Both the position numbers and the translations under genes were made by a program. From Telmatactis stephensoni (taxonomy: Eukaryota > Cnidaria > Anthozoa > Actiniaria > Isophelliidae): a stretch of 64,000 bases of DNA. Of this stretch, positions 9,979 to 21,600 are shown piece after piece; the first letter of the stretch is position 1, and each line of letters begins with the position of its first letter. The notes beneath the pieces are model-generated. The model saw only the letters and a program-made list of their open reading frames with translations, did no database searches and was not told the DNA's origin. The stretch spans positions 186,001 through 250,000 of the forward strand of contig JALIZF010001579.1 of the NCBI GenBank assembly GCA_029948255.1, written 5' to 3'.

Positions 9979-10362
9979 TATACATTTATATTTCAAAAAA
10001 CGTTATCGCGGTTCAGAGCAACTGAAGCGTCAAGCCTAGACCGAAATATGGTGGTTTTATTTGTAATGTATTTGTTAGTATACCGCACTCTATTCTTTTG
10101 ATAGAGTGATTTTCAGTTGAACGTGAAGAAAAAGGACTATTTAGTTTGTAGTAGTTGATAAGAAACAAAAGAAAACAATGGCTTTAGAGTCTACTACCAA
10201 CTATTAGTTTGTCTTTCCTTCATGGTCAAATGAAAACCACTCTAACAAGTTTTGATTTGAATATATTATAATTATTAGCAGCACAAAAGCAGCATTCATT
10301 TCGGTCTTGCCTTGACGCTTTTTGCTTTGAACCGTGACAACGGTTTTTGAAATAAGTGTATA
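9979..10362. mobile_element. MITE with about 75-bp imperfect terminal inverted repeats
   Basis: The left end (TATACATTTATATTTCAAAA, then CGGTTCAGAGCAACTGAAG, then CGTCAAGCC.AGACCGAAAT) pairs imperfectly with the right end read in reverse (TATACACTTATTTCAAAAAC, GGTTCAAAGCAAAAAGCG, TCAAGGCAAGACCGAAAT). A related copy lies at 28100-28330 in a CCT8 intron. No coding capacity is seen. Confidence 0.7.
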
Positions 10363-10763
10363 TTGTTTTACTAGGATCAACATGTTACTACAGGACTTGG
10401 GTTTTTCTTTTTTTCTTTATATATGCGAGCAGAGTCTTGTATAGTATTCACCTACTGGAATTAAATGAAAACAGTTGTAAGTATTTGAGTCTCTTCTTTC
10501 TATTTTTATTTGTATTCGCATATCTCTTCTAACCTGATTTATTAATAAAAGAGAATTATTTTCTTTTCGTACAGTTAGTTGGTTTAGTTCTTACTCTTTA
10601 TACAAATCTTACACAACTATTCTTCCTTTCTGGAGCACTATATTCGGCTTGGATCATTATCCACTGATATAACGCGTTCCCAAGACTAATGAATTAAACA
10701 AATTGAAGACACAGCAACCATGTTGGTTTTCTTTTGTCAAGACCACCAACTGTCGCTGTTATC

Positions 10764-11047
10764 TAGCCTCCTCCGCAGGCTACTCCTTTCTACTTTTGGG
10801 GCTCCTTTGGGGATAGAGAAAGAGGGAAACTGGAGGCAGATAAGAGACTGGGAACGAACAAAGGAAAATAAGGGGGAGGGGAAGAGGGAAGAAGAGGGGA
10901 AAGAGGAGTTGCCTACTTCTCCTCTTCGCTCCTCCCCAATTCTCGCCTCCAGTCTCCCTCTTTCTTTATCCCCAGTTTCCCTCTTCACCTTTTGTTTCAA
11001 AGGAACCCCAAAAGTAGAACAAAAGGAGTAGCTTGCGGAGGAGGCTA
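10764..11047. mobile_element. MITE with TAGCCTCCTCCGCAGGC ends, 9-bp target duplication
   Basis: Termini are TAGCCTCCTCCGCAGGC and its near complement. Subterminal CTACTTTTGGGG is mirrored on the right by CCCCAAAAGTAG. The element is flanked by GCTGTTATC at 10755-10763 and 11048-11056, an exact 9-bp duplication. The interior is purine-rich (GGGAGAGG-type). The 9-bp duplication suggests a Mutator-like (MULE) transposase source; this is inference. Confidence 0.92.
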
Positions 11048-11056
11048 GCTGTTATC

Positions 11057-11704
11057 ATGTGTTACTAGTATGCCTAGGAACGATTGCAACTGAAGAACAC
11101 ATTACCTAAAAGTTTTCAATGAACATGATCGAAACTGACGTACCAAAAGTTAATGGCCATGCAATTATATTTCGAATAAATAATTCCGGAAAAACCTCAT
11201 CGAGCGGTTTTCACATAGATCTAATGTTTGAGTAGACCAAATTCTCAACAAAAACGCCAACACATGCACCACAGTGTATAACAACAAATTCTATTTTCTC
11301 TGAAGCAAATACGAGTGATGTTTTCGTGCTTTTTACCGAAGATAGTCGAATAGCATGAAATGACATGCACCCTCTTTCAGAAATATTGTTGATCCCTTTT
11401 GTTTAGTTTTGCTGCATTTCGTACCAAACAACTTTAAGGGAATCCGGATTGATGTAAGATTCCAGATTCCTAAGGCTGTCTTATAGATTCAGACGCCCGA
11501 ATTCCGGTTCCAAGAGCTGGAATCCGGATCGATTCCAAGGACTGGACACCGGATTCCATGCCAAGCGCTGGATTCCGGATTCGATCCAAAATCAAATTAT
11601 TCGTGGATTCTGGTTTCGCTTACATGGGGCGAAAGCAATGCTTCCTAAATTTTCCTGGTAATCCCGATGGCGTGCTTGCGTTGCCATAAAGAAGCTTTAA
11701 TTGC
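11057..11704. other. Intergenic DNA with a GGATTCCGG-rich patch
   Basis: No gene is seen. Between about 11440 and 11590 the motifs GGATTCCRG, AATCCGG and GGATTCC recur in degenerate fashion, a small decayed tandem repeat. Confidence 0.45.
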
Positions 11705-12350
11705 TACTTAACTTAATATATAATTTACATGACTTAATATATAATTTCCATGACTTAACATATAATTTCCATGACTTAATATATAATTTCCATGACTTAA
11801 TATATAATTTCCATGACTTAATATATAATTTACGACTTAATATATAATTTACATGACTTAATATATAATTAATTTCCATGACTTAATATATAATTTACAT
11901 GACTTAATATATAATTTACATAATTTAATATATAATTTACATGACGATATATAATTTACATGACGATATATAATTTCCATGACTTAATATATAATTTCCA
12001 TGACTTAATATACAATTTCCATGACTTGATATATAATTTACATAATTTAATATATAATTTACATGACTTAATATAATTTACATGACTTAATATATAATTT
12101 CCATGACTTAATATATAATTTCCATGACTTAATATATAATTTCCATGACTTAATATATAATTTACATAATTTTATATAATTTACATGACTTAATATAATT
12201 TACATGACTTAATATATAATCAGTACATGACTTAATATATAATTTACATGACTTAATATATAATTTACCGGCATGACTTAATATATAATTACATGACTTA
12301 ATATATAATTTACATGCATGACTTAAATATAATTTACGTGCCTAACAAAA
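11705..12350. repeat. AT-rich minisatellite, 21-bp unit
   Basis: About thirty head-to-tail copies of a unit close to ACTTAATATATAATTTCCATG. The main variants are TTTCCATG versus TTTACATG, along with shortened copies. There are no unique spacers, so it is a minisatellite and not a CRISPR array. Such arrays are commonly length-polymorphic. Confidence 0.95.
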
Positions 12351-12742
12351 TATATAAACAGCTAGTGTAATGAGAACAAGGCTTTGGCTCTATGTACAGG
12401 ATTCACTCAACTGCATAATTGGGAGACGCCTATTGAATGGCGTTCACTAACACAGGCGAGCCACCTAAGGTCTATCTACAAGAGCAAAGAAATATCAAAA
12501 ATGCACTGAGTACTACACCTTGTTGAATACGCATCCGAAAAGTCTGATAAAAAACCAGCTGAAATTACAACTAAATAAAGGACAACTACAAGTTTGCGAA
12601 ACAACTAGTATGCCTGATTACAAAATCTGCGACACAGAGTTTGACTAAGTTACCGTATACGACGAGTGTCTATTTTCACCTTTTGGCATATTCTCACCAC
12701 CACGACCTAGAGTGAATGATCACAAACGTTTTTCTTTCCCGA
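12351..12742. other. 3' flank of the minus-strand receptor
   Basis: Unique AT-rich DNA with no recognisable feature other than the presumed 3' UTR of the receptor gene ending at 12743. Confidence 0.4.
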
Positions 12743-13834
12743 CTATAACAACTGGATCGAAGCAATCAGGTTGATGACCTTCTGTTCACCGCTGCCTTGT
12801 CCTTGTTTAATATCTACTTCTACACAGTGACTTTCCGTAGCGCTGACTTGGCGGATTGTTCTTCTTCTTCTGTATAGTGTTTTCGCTGCTTCTTGGAAGT
12901 CAGACAAGAATATGATGTAGATACAGGGGCTGAAGGTGGAGTTGACGATGGGCAGCAAGTACTGCGCGATAAACTGCTCAAGCATGTTGCAAGACGGCAA
13001 ACTTTTAAATTCTGTCATAGCAATGTTATATACCATTTTTGCATGCCAGACAATATATGGAACATAACAACAGGAGTAAAGCAGTAAAGAACACAAAACC
13101 ATTTTAATGATTTTATAGGTTTGCTCTGCTCGCGCTTGTCTTTGTGCTTCCGGAAGGTTGGCATGAATGGCTTGTGGCTTGGAAATTCTTCGCAGCGCTA
13201 TAACGTTGAGTGTTATTATGCTCACATACACGATAACAGCAAACGTGCAATAAAAGATGTACGATGGAATAGATCTGTCTTCATCGGCAATTTCACATCT
13301 TCGGGATTTGCCAACGTTTAGGATTTTCACAGCATACAGTGAACAGAATACTGGAACCCCGAGAGAAATCACCCAGGTACCAGCAAGAACTGACACGCGT
13401 TGTTTTAGTGAGTATGGTTGTGGTCGCTGCACAGTTAGTCTGGTAACTCTGAATCGTTCAACGCTGATTACTAAGAGAGTAACCAAAGACACAAGAATCG
13501 AAGCACCTTTAAACCAATTGAGCAGTTTGCAAAAAAATGTGGCTAAAACCAAGTTTAGTTTGTCCCATAAGTTATAATGAAACAATTCTTGAAGCGAAAG
13601 GCAGAAACTTCCAAGAATTACCATGGTATCTGAGACGGCCATGTTGATGATCAAATGATGCAAGTTTCTTCTCACAGTATATTTAACAGCGAGTACGATG
13701 ACAAAGATGTTACCAAATACACCACATGCACCAATAAGGAAGATGAAAATCTGTTCCACAGTTCGCTCAGCTGCTGTTTCAGTCTGAGTGATTTCACAAG
13801 AGTTCGTTGTTAGTGAAAAATTGGAAAAATTCAT
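12743..13834 (-). CDS. Class A GPCR, intact, divergent paralogue
   Basis: A single-exon 363-residue seven-transmembrane receptor starting at an ATG at 13834. N-glycosylation sites occur near the start (N3-F-S, N6-F-S). It shares GNIFVIVLAVKYTV of TM1, HHLIINMAVSD of TM2, E-R-F in place of DRY, VTRLTVQR of loop 2, HANLPEAQRQARA of loop 3, a CYVP variant of CWxP in TM6, SPCIY in place of NPxxY in TM7, and FQEAAKTL at the start of the tail with the + strand receptor at 6.9 kb. Extracellular loops and the outer halves of the helices differ strongly, so the ligand probably differs. Opposite orientation and the LicD-family gene in between indicate duplication with inversion. No exact vertebrate orthologue can be named. 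Confidence 0.93.
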   Translation of the reverse strand: MNFSNFSLTTNSCEITQTETAAERTVEQIFIFLIGACGVFGNIFVIVLAVKYTVRRNLHHLIINMAVSDTMVILGSFCLSLQELFHYNLWDKLNLVLATFFCKLLNWFKGASILVSLVTLLVISVERFRVTRLTVQRPQPYSLKQRVSVLAGTWVISLGVPVFCSLYAVKILNVGKSRRCEIADEDRSIPSYIFYCTFAVIVYVSIITLNVIALRRISKPQAIHANLPEAQRQARAEQTYKIIKMVLCSLLLYSCCYVPYIVWHAKMVYNIAMTEFKSLPSCNMLEQFIAQYLLPIVNSTFSPCIYIIFLSDFQEAAKTLYRRRRTIRQVSATESHCVEVDIKQGQGSGEQKVINLIASIQLL

Positions 13835-13849
13835 GATCGAAGAGACGTC

Positions 13850-14138
13850 TTTTTTCTCTTTTTCGATATCTTTGGATAGCTCCTGCCGAGTCCTATTGCT
13901 TCACCTATCCCTTCAGTATTGATTTGACTGAACTAACAAACAGCGAGTTCTTACTTATAAAATGCTAGATGTAATCAAAAATATTCACGATTATTGGAAA
14001 GATATCTTAATTCTTTGTTCTTTCGATATTTTTGGATAATTTCTACCGTATCGTATTGCCTCACCTATATCTTATTCATTTGACTGAACTATAACAAATT
14101 GCGAGTTTCTAATTTATAAAATATGAAATGTAATGAAT
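13850..14138. repeat. Tandem duplication upstream of the minus-strand receptor
   Basis: A segment with TCGATATCTTTGGATAGCT, CTATTGCTTCACCTAT, TTTGACTGAACTA and GCGAGTT..TA.TTATAAAAT is repeated about 160 bp further on with moderate divergence. It lies in the 5' flank of the receptor, so it may duplicate part of its promoter. Confidence 0.75.
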
Positions 14139-14141
14139 CAA

Positions 14142-14472
14142 GATGAATCAATCAATCAAAATAAAATTTAATTTTCTATTTGCATGACAATCACGTCTTG
14201 GTACATGACTGATGGTAAAAAAAAATCAATAAAATCGGGGGTTTTCTTGGTGTAGGATGTATTCAGTTACTGTTATTTGTATGGTAGGGTAGTTTCATTC
14301 AATCAATCAAAATAAATTTTAATTTTCTATTTGAAGATCATGACAATCACATCTTGGTGCATGACTGATGGTCAAAAAAAAAAAAAAAAAAATCAATAAA
14401 ATCGGGGCTTTCTTGGTGATGTAGGATGTATTCAGAGTTACTGTTATTTGTATGGTAGGGTAGTTCCATTCA
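14142..14472. repeat. Second tandem duplication, about 160-bp unit
   Basis: Two copies run from AATCAATCAATCAAAATAAA through CATGACAATCAC, CATGACTGATGGT, a poly-A tract, AATCAATAAAATCGGGG and GTATGGTAGGGTAGTT. The second copy has a longer A-tract and small indels. Confidence 0.88.
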
Positions 14473-14544
14473 TAGTTCTTTGATTTTGGTTCAGTACTGC
14501 TTCAGTTATTTTTCTTCGTGGCTCAGGTGCCCTTCAACACCAAG

Positions 14545-14685
14545 TAGAGCAGATTTCGTATGAGTGTGAAACGTGCCGCTCCGTGCCGTGACCGTGTCAG
14601 TTCCGTGTCTATAAAAACATTCGAAATTCCTGCCGTAACCGCTCCGTGACCGTGCGGTTTTCACAGTCATATGAAATCTACTCTA
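14545..14685. mobile_element. TAGAGC-type MITE
   Basis: Starts TAGAGCAGATTTCGTATGAG and ends in the complementary CATATGAAATCTACTCTA. The interior is the CCGTGACCGTG / CATTCGAAATTCCTGCCGTA type. Related copies lie at 39913-40070, 43385-43536, 49220-49378, 49997-50227, 58238-58380 and 62381-62557. Target duplication is at most TA. Confidence 0.85.
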
Positions 14686-14999
14686 AGAGCCATAACACCT
14701 GCACGACAAAAATAGTTTTAATTATTAAAAACGAATAATAGAGGAAATGAAGATATCGAGGTTCATTGAAAAGAACACGAAAACTAATATTCCTAACATT
14801 TTAATTATTTTTAGTTCAAGCTACACAATATTCGGCTGACGTACAGAAGTAGTTCCGAAAGTAATTAATATATATTGCAAACCTTTCTTTAATTTCATTT
14901 TACTTTGTTAATTTGACACAGCATCTAGACAAAACTGCGACGTCGGAGCTATTATTATTATTATTATTATCATTATTATTTAAGTGTTGAGTTGAAATT

Positions 15000-15500
15000 C
15001 AATCCAAACCTGATAAGGAACTGAAGTTCAAAACTAGAATTAATCCAAATAAATTTGTCGACATCCAAATTGCCCACCCCCCTTTTTCGCCAACTGTGCA
15101 AGTGGGGTTTAATATTCAAACAAGAACTCGCTAAAAAGTGCATGGTGTTCGACACTAAGCGTTCAGAAAAAATTGAATCAAAGACTAATATAGGGAGTTC
15201 AAATTAAAACTAGAATTTCAAATAAATTTTTCGACATCCACTTTTCTTCCCTTTTTTCACAAACTTACATGAGTGGGGTTATTTAGACAAGAACTCGTCA
15301 AAAAAGTGTTCATCTGGTGATTTTATTCCTTCGAAAGACAGGGTTTGGTTTATTACTCGAAGACAAATAAAGGCTGACAGATCTCTACAACGAATGCTCA
15401 GGTGTGGAAGGTCGACAGCCCGCCGAGTTAACGCCGAGGAGGGTCGACAGCCTGTCGAGTGGATGCCGAGGAGGATCGACAGCCTACCGAGTGAACGTTT
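15000..15500. repeat. Local duplications (about 175-bp unit and 36-bp unit)
   Basis: A block with AAACTAGAATT..., CGACATCCA, GTGGGGTT and ACAAGAACTCG occurs at about 15020-15145 and again at 15198-15310. Just beyond, a 36-bp unit with GTCGACAGCC and GCCGAGGAGG is repeated about three times to 15490. Confidence 0.7.
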
Positions 15501-15552
15501 TTACAAGCGTTGATGGAAAATGATGACTTCGTGCATTTTAATTCACGCTCTT

Positions 15553-15558
15553 TTTAAT
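15553..15558 (-). promoter_or_regulatory. Candidate polyadenylation signal ATTAAA for CCT8
   Basis: The common variant ATTAAA lies on the minus strand about 80 bases beyond the CCT8 stop codon; it is the nearest plausible signal. Confidence 0.35.
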
Positions 15559-15639
15559 TGACTTAAAACACACTTCTTCTTCACAAGCAATTGCAAGCAT
15601 AGTAGTTTTTACACGGTTTTTAAGAGACCATTACTCATT

Positions 15640-18600
15640 TTAATCTTCATCCCAGTCCTTGTTGGCTTTAGGTTTAGGTCCACCAGCAGGCTTGGCCATA
15701 ATGATCTGTAAGAAATACATAAAACAACAATTGCTATAAGTTGAGAAAACAGAGGGTGTCTAAAAAGTCCATACCCCTGTTTTTAACTGCAATAGCTTTA
15801 ACTGGTCCTAAATTACCCCAGTTCTTAGCATTTCTTCTCTGTTGTGCCCACTAAATAGCTTGCTTAATAAAACTTTCGCTTTTTCAAGTTTATTTGAGTT
15901 TTCTTTGACAGACATTTCAGAAAATCTCACACTAGATCCTTGAGCTTGTGATCTGTTTCCGTTATATTGGAAAATGAATGGACAGAAATGCCCGTGAAAA
16001 TTAAACCTGTTAACGAAATAGCGAGATACGACAATGCACATATTTGAAAAGAGACCGCGGAAAATGCGCAGTAGCAAGGGTCCGGAACTCCCTTAAGTCC
16101 TGACAATAATCTTAAAAGTCATGTCCTACCTGATCTACTCTCAGAACAGTGACAGCAGCATTGGTAGCAAGTTTAATACCCCATTGTTTAATGAGTAATA
16201 GATCTAGAATACCAGCTTCTACTGCATCTTTGATATCCGCACCACCACTCTACATAGAAATACAAAATGTTTCTTTTAATAAAGTAGGTTTCTTTGTTAA
16301 TGAAGATTTTCTTTCAGGAGGGGGTCCGGCGTATAGAAATTGGAAACTGTCCAGAAGATCAATCAATAGGATGTTTTGGGAAAGTATTAAGAAAAGGCAA
16401 AATCAAAGTCATCTAGGGAGGGGGAGGGCATGACCCCTACACACCTCCCCTAAATTCACTCCTGAATCCATACCCACTGCCCCTCCCTCACAAGAACTTT
16501 GAAGATGAACAATAGCCGACTTCCGAGATACACTTCACTTGCCACACACAAAAGTATCCAGACGAGGCCACATGCATAAAGCTCAGTCATTCATAACAAG
16601 ACAAAGTTTTAGCATGCAGCCTCGTTCTGGATCCTTTATAAGAAGCAGGTGAAGCATATGTTGGAACTGGATTTTTTCAAAGTAAAAAATTGCTAACCTC
16701 ATTATCAAAACCATTGTTCTTCTTGCCCTCTTGATGTGCAGCATACAGCTTAGAAATGACATCAGTAGCATTGACACCAGCGTTAGAAGCCAATGCTCTG
16801 GGAATTGCCTCCAAACTCTCACCAAATTTACCAATAGCATACTGTTCTAGACCTGCACAGGTCTGGAAGAAGAAAAAAAGACCACTAACTATAAGAAACG
16901 GAGCTACAAAAATTGAGATGACATTGCTGCTGAATTTGAAACACAATGAGGTAGTCATTCTGTTGAACATCTTGTACCAACAGTACATGTAGAGGGTTGA
17001 AACGATAGTTTCTGGGCTGTGTACCTTTGTAAAACAATTTCCAAGAATTGTTATAATATATTACTATAAAAAATGCTAAAATATTTTTGTAAAAAATTAC
17101 AGACATTTCCAGACATGTCTCTTCTTCAGTGTCTAACAACCTATGTGCATGAACTTTAGTTTGTAGGTGTGTCCTGTTGGTAGTGAGTGTCCATGGACCT
17201 CAGCAGATGAAAACTCACTATAATTATGTGGATATATCTGAGCCTAAAACCTGGTTTACATTAATGACAGAACAACAGAATGGCAAGGTCTGATAGTTCA
17301 CTAGTTCACCAGTATAAACTTAACAAATAGATTCCATTTTTCTCTAATAGATGCACAGATGATGTCAAAATGTGGTGAGAACAAAAAGTATACCACCAGT
17401 CAAAGTCGAACTAGCTAAATAGATGTTTATGTATATATGTTTTATAATAATATTTCATATATTCATTGAAACATTTTAACCATTCAGAGTGTGCAGAAGA
17501 TTCAATGATGTCATCTATGCATGTGTACTGTAATCATGCATGGTTCTTGACCAATCAGAACGCACAAAACATACCAATTATTCATATAAAGCATAATGAG
17601 AGCAGAATCAATGATATTAACATCACATAAGGTTTACAGCTTATGACTATATAAATGCTCTATTTTCCATGTTGTTATGTGAACCAGACATATCATTACA
17701 AATGTACATTTGATCAATGCCCTACCTCGCCATATTTGGTTATCTGGCTGGCAAGTTCTATTTCTGTTGCACCAGCTCCAGGTACAAATCGTCCATCTCT
17801 TGTTAATGCCTTGAAATTATTCACACCATCATCCACAGCTCTCTCAATGTCGTCCATTATGTTCTCCGTGGAGCCTCTAACAACTATGGTTGACACTGCT
17901 GACTCTTCTCGCTCTATAAACAAAAACAACAAAATAATTAAGAATACTGATAACCCAGAATATACATGTCAGAGTACAATGCATGCATTTTATTTAACTA
18001 CAAACTGTTTCAATACAAAATCTGATATTATGAATCTAATTTGCAAAAATGGTGATACACCATTTATAGAGTGGATTGATGGATTGATGAAGGAATAAAT
18101 ACATCATAACATGAACTAGACACTGCGCAGCAGAGCTCACTCGCGCCTAAAAGATGTGCTAGTTTGCGAGCAGTCCCACATTTCCCTCCTGAATCAGAAA
18201 TAAAAAGAAACGAGCGTTGCGGGATTCCTGTACCGGAAGTATTTCGTTGGGGTCTTGGGAGTGCAAAAGACCCGAACGAAATACTTCCGGTACAGGAATC
18301 CTGCAACACTCGTTTCTTTTTATTTCTGATTCAGGAGGGAAAAGTGGGACTGCTCGCAGTCTAAGATGTGCGGGCTTTGAGCAAGTATGATAGAAAGTGG
18401 ATAGTCTGGGGGGATTGACAGAGGGTGATAGTGAGGTTTTTAACTCGTGGATGCGAAGCATTCTACTTAAACTGAATTTGAATCACAGAGTGAATCATTC
18501 CAATTTTATTCTCTCAAGTGATATAAGACTATCCAAGCACCTTATAGTCAAGACAATGTGCTATTGTTTGGGTTGAATGCAGGTACTCTGCAGTGTGGTA

Positions 18601-21600
18601 GTTCATCTAGACTGTCCCGTCAAAAAGTACCTGAAATATTTTCCATATGCAGTACTACCTATATACTTGACTACAGTCCAAGCTACAGTGGTATATTCAT
18701 GACTATAAACTGTACACTAGAAACTTTTGATTACTGTACAAATTGGTGAATACAATGCAGTCTTTAATCACACAAAATTATATCTCATTCATAATAACAA
18801 TTGGTTGTAGTACTGTAGCCATGTACTGTACCTCAGAGGGTAAAAACTATTTTGCTTCACATGCTAGAAATGCAATCTGATTGCTATGCCTCACCCTCAA
18901 GGAACCTGACTTTATTATAATGCTGTTGTGGTATATCTTTGTATGCTCTTTGGTTTTCTCTGATAAAATCTACCTGGTATTGGAATTCAGAGACTTTAAG
19001 CTCATTTGTAGAACATGGAACAAAATTCCACAGTTCACTTAATACTTCTGCTGAACAGCCTATAATTAGATGCACATTGATATCTGTATCACCCAATGCC
19101 AATAGCCACAGGTAGCCCAGTTACCCTGTGAATCAAATAGTTTTTACCATCTGAGGTACAGTACATGGCCACAGTACTACAACTAATTGTTATTATGAAT
19201 TAGATATAATTTTGTGTGATTAAAGACTGCATTATATTCACCAATGATGTACAGTAATCAAAAATTTCTAGACAAGTGTACAACAGTCATGAATATACCG
19301 AATATACCATTGTAGCTTGGACTGTACCTGTAGTAAATATGGAAATTATTTCAGGTTCTTGTTTATAACATTAAAAATGTTTGTCAGGATGGTCTAGATA
19401 AACTACCATACAGTTCATTACCAATGTTCATTATTTGAACTAAGTTATTGATGATGAAATACCATTATTTCTGTGGGCAAATATTAGTGATGTAAGGGAC
19501 ATGGCTCAGTACACATGCACTTGGTACCTACAAGTACATTGAACCCAAACAACACCACTTTGTTTTGACTATAAGGTGCTTAGATAGTCTTAAAGGGATC
19601 AATAGGACCATGATTTGTTTCTATATCACTTGACAGAATAAAATTGGAATGATTCACTGCTCTGTGATAATTCAATTATTTTTAACAGATGACTTGTAGT
19701 TTTCCTGGATTTATTTATGATGCGTGTATTTCTCGAGACTGGTATTCTTTCTCGATCACGCACATGAAAATATCACTGTTCAAAACAAGACTTTGAAAAA
19801 AAGCAAAAGCTTTATTTCCATGTATATTTCTTAAATTCATTATTGACAATAAAAGTACTACGTCTAATGGAACTGTGTGTGGTTCCTGATAGATTCTAGA
19901 ATGCTTTGGTTAGGTTTTGAGAAGACCGATTTGAAGTCCCCGCCGTCTTATTTCAAGTACGATCGATGAAGCTTTAAAATCTTCTATGAATCAGCAAAAT
20001 ATTCAACAAGACATCTCCTCTAGATTTGTAAACGGTAATTCTATCTGACATATGAAAAGAACAACAATAATCACGGAGAAAAAGGCTAAAAACTTACTTC
20101 GAAATCTCATGTCTAATGGCGGAGCTTGGTCACTTGAAGCATGGTTGAAGCACCCAGTAATGCATTGCGCGTGTACAGTATTGCGCAAGAATGGCCATTT
20201 CGCAAGGCGACAGGAAACATTGTCTAAACACAGGAAACCCATGTGTAGGTTCTCTAGTGTGACATGAACTACGACGACGAAACCTGTTGGGAACCTAGAC
20301 TCGCGCGGCCTGCGGCCTGGCGCGAGTAAAGAAGGGTGGAAGGAATGGAGGGAGGGAGGGAGGAAGGGAGGGAGGGAGGAAGGAAGGAAGGAGGGAGGGA
20401 GGGAGGGAGGGAGGAAGGAAGGAGGGAGGGAGGGAGGGGAGGGAGGGAGGAAGGAAGAAATGACTTTACATGTAAAGACGATCACCAGTCTTACCTTGTT
20501 TGAATACAATGACAGGTGTATCACCTATTTCTGCTACTCGCACACTATCACAGTGTCCCAACTCCTCTGGGGTGGGTGTGGTCTAAGATATGAAAGATAC
20601 AGTAAAGTATATGTATAAAAGCTAAATCTAGCAGAACACCTAATGACTTATAGTTCAGATTCAGCTTCTCGACCATGCTTGTAAAATTTAAAATTTACAA
20701 GCATGGTTGAGAAGCTGAATCTGAACTATAAGTCATTACCGGTACTACCATTTTCTTGAAATATTTTGAATTTGCAGCTAGGATTATTCATGATAATTTA
20801 ATTTAATTTAATTTTTTCATTTCATTTTGTTTCAATTCATATATTTTTATATATATTTTTAGAATTTTTTAATATTTTATCTTGTAGTTTTTATTTATCA
20901 TGTTGCAGGACCCTACTGAAAATTGCTTTGCGAGTAGGTTTCCAGGGTAAATTTATTATTATTATAATAATATTATTATTATTATCTTTTTCCTTTATTT
21001 CATGTTTTGATTCATTTTGTTTCATTAAAAATGACAAAAATATGAAATGATGCGGAAAAATGTAGTTTCCAACCTTCACAGCTAATAACAGACCTGAAAA
21101 AAGCTTTAATTCTGCCAAAGAAAAACTCTAACAAACATGATCATAAACGTGGGTGCAGCACCGGACAACATCTCATTCAAAACGTAAATAAACGCGAAAT
21201 TTGTTTCATGCTTAATGCTTGGACGAAAATGGTAGTATTTAATAGCCAACTGGGCCCGGTTGTACGAAGGTTGGATAAAGTTATCCACCGGATAAGACTT
21301 GTCCACTGTATAGATTTTGTATAGATTTTATCCGCTGGATAAGGATTTATCCGCTGGATAGCGCTATTCACCCTTCGTACAACCGGCCCCTGGTTTGCCT
21401 CCTGGACAGTTGTGATTCTTAGCAATTTCATTACAAGTTGTACATTTGTATGATTTAGTGAGTGCCTGTAAACTACAACGTAGTGGTATAGCTAAGTGCT
21501 CTTCCACTATACACAAAGCATTTACATTGTACATTTTACACTTTTGGACTGTGTAGAAGGGAGGGAAGTCATGAAGTTGCCTGTCATGAAGTTGCCAGTG

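Noticed and set aside
11705..12350. Possible CRISPR-like repeat array
   Set aside because: Units are contiguous with no unique spacers, and the genome is clearly eukaryotic. It is a minisatellite.
18884..19102. The 72-residue ORF in the foldback loop as a host gene
   Set aside because: It lies wholly inside a repetitive element in a CCT8 intron and shows no recognised domain; kept only as part of that element.
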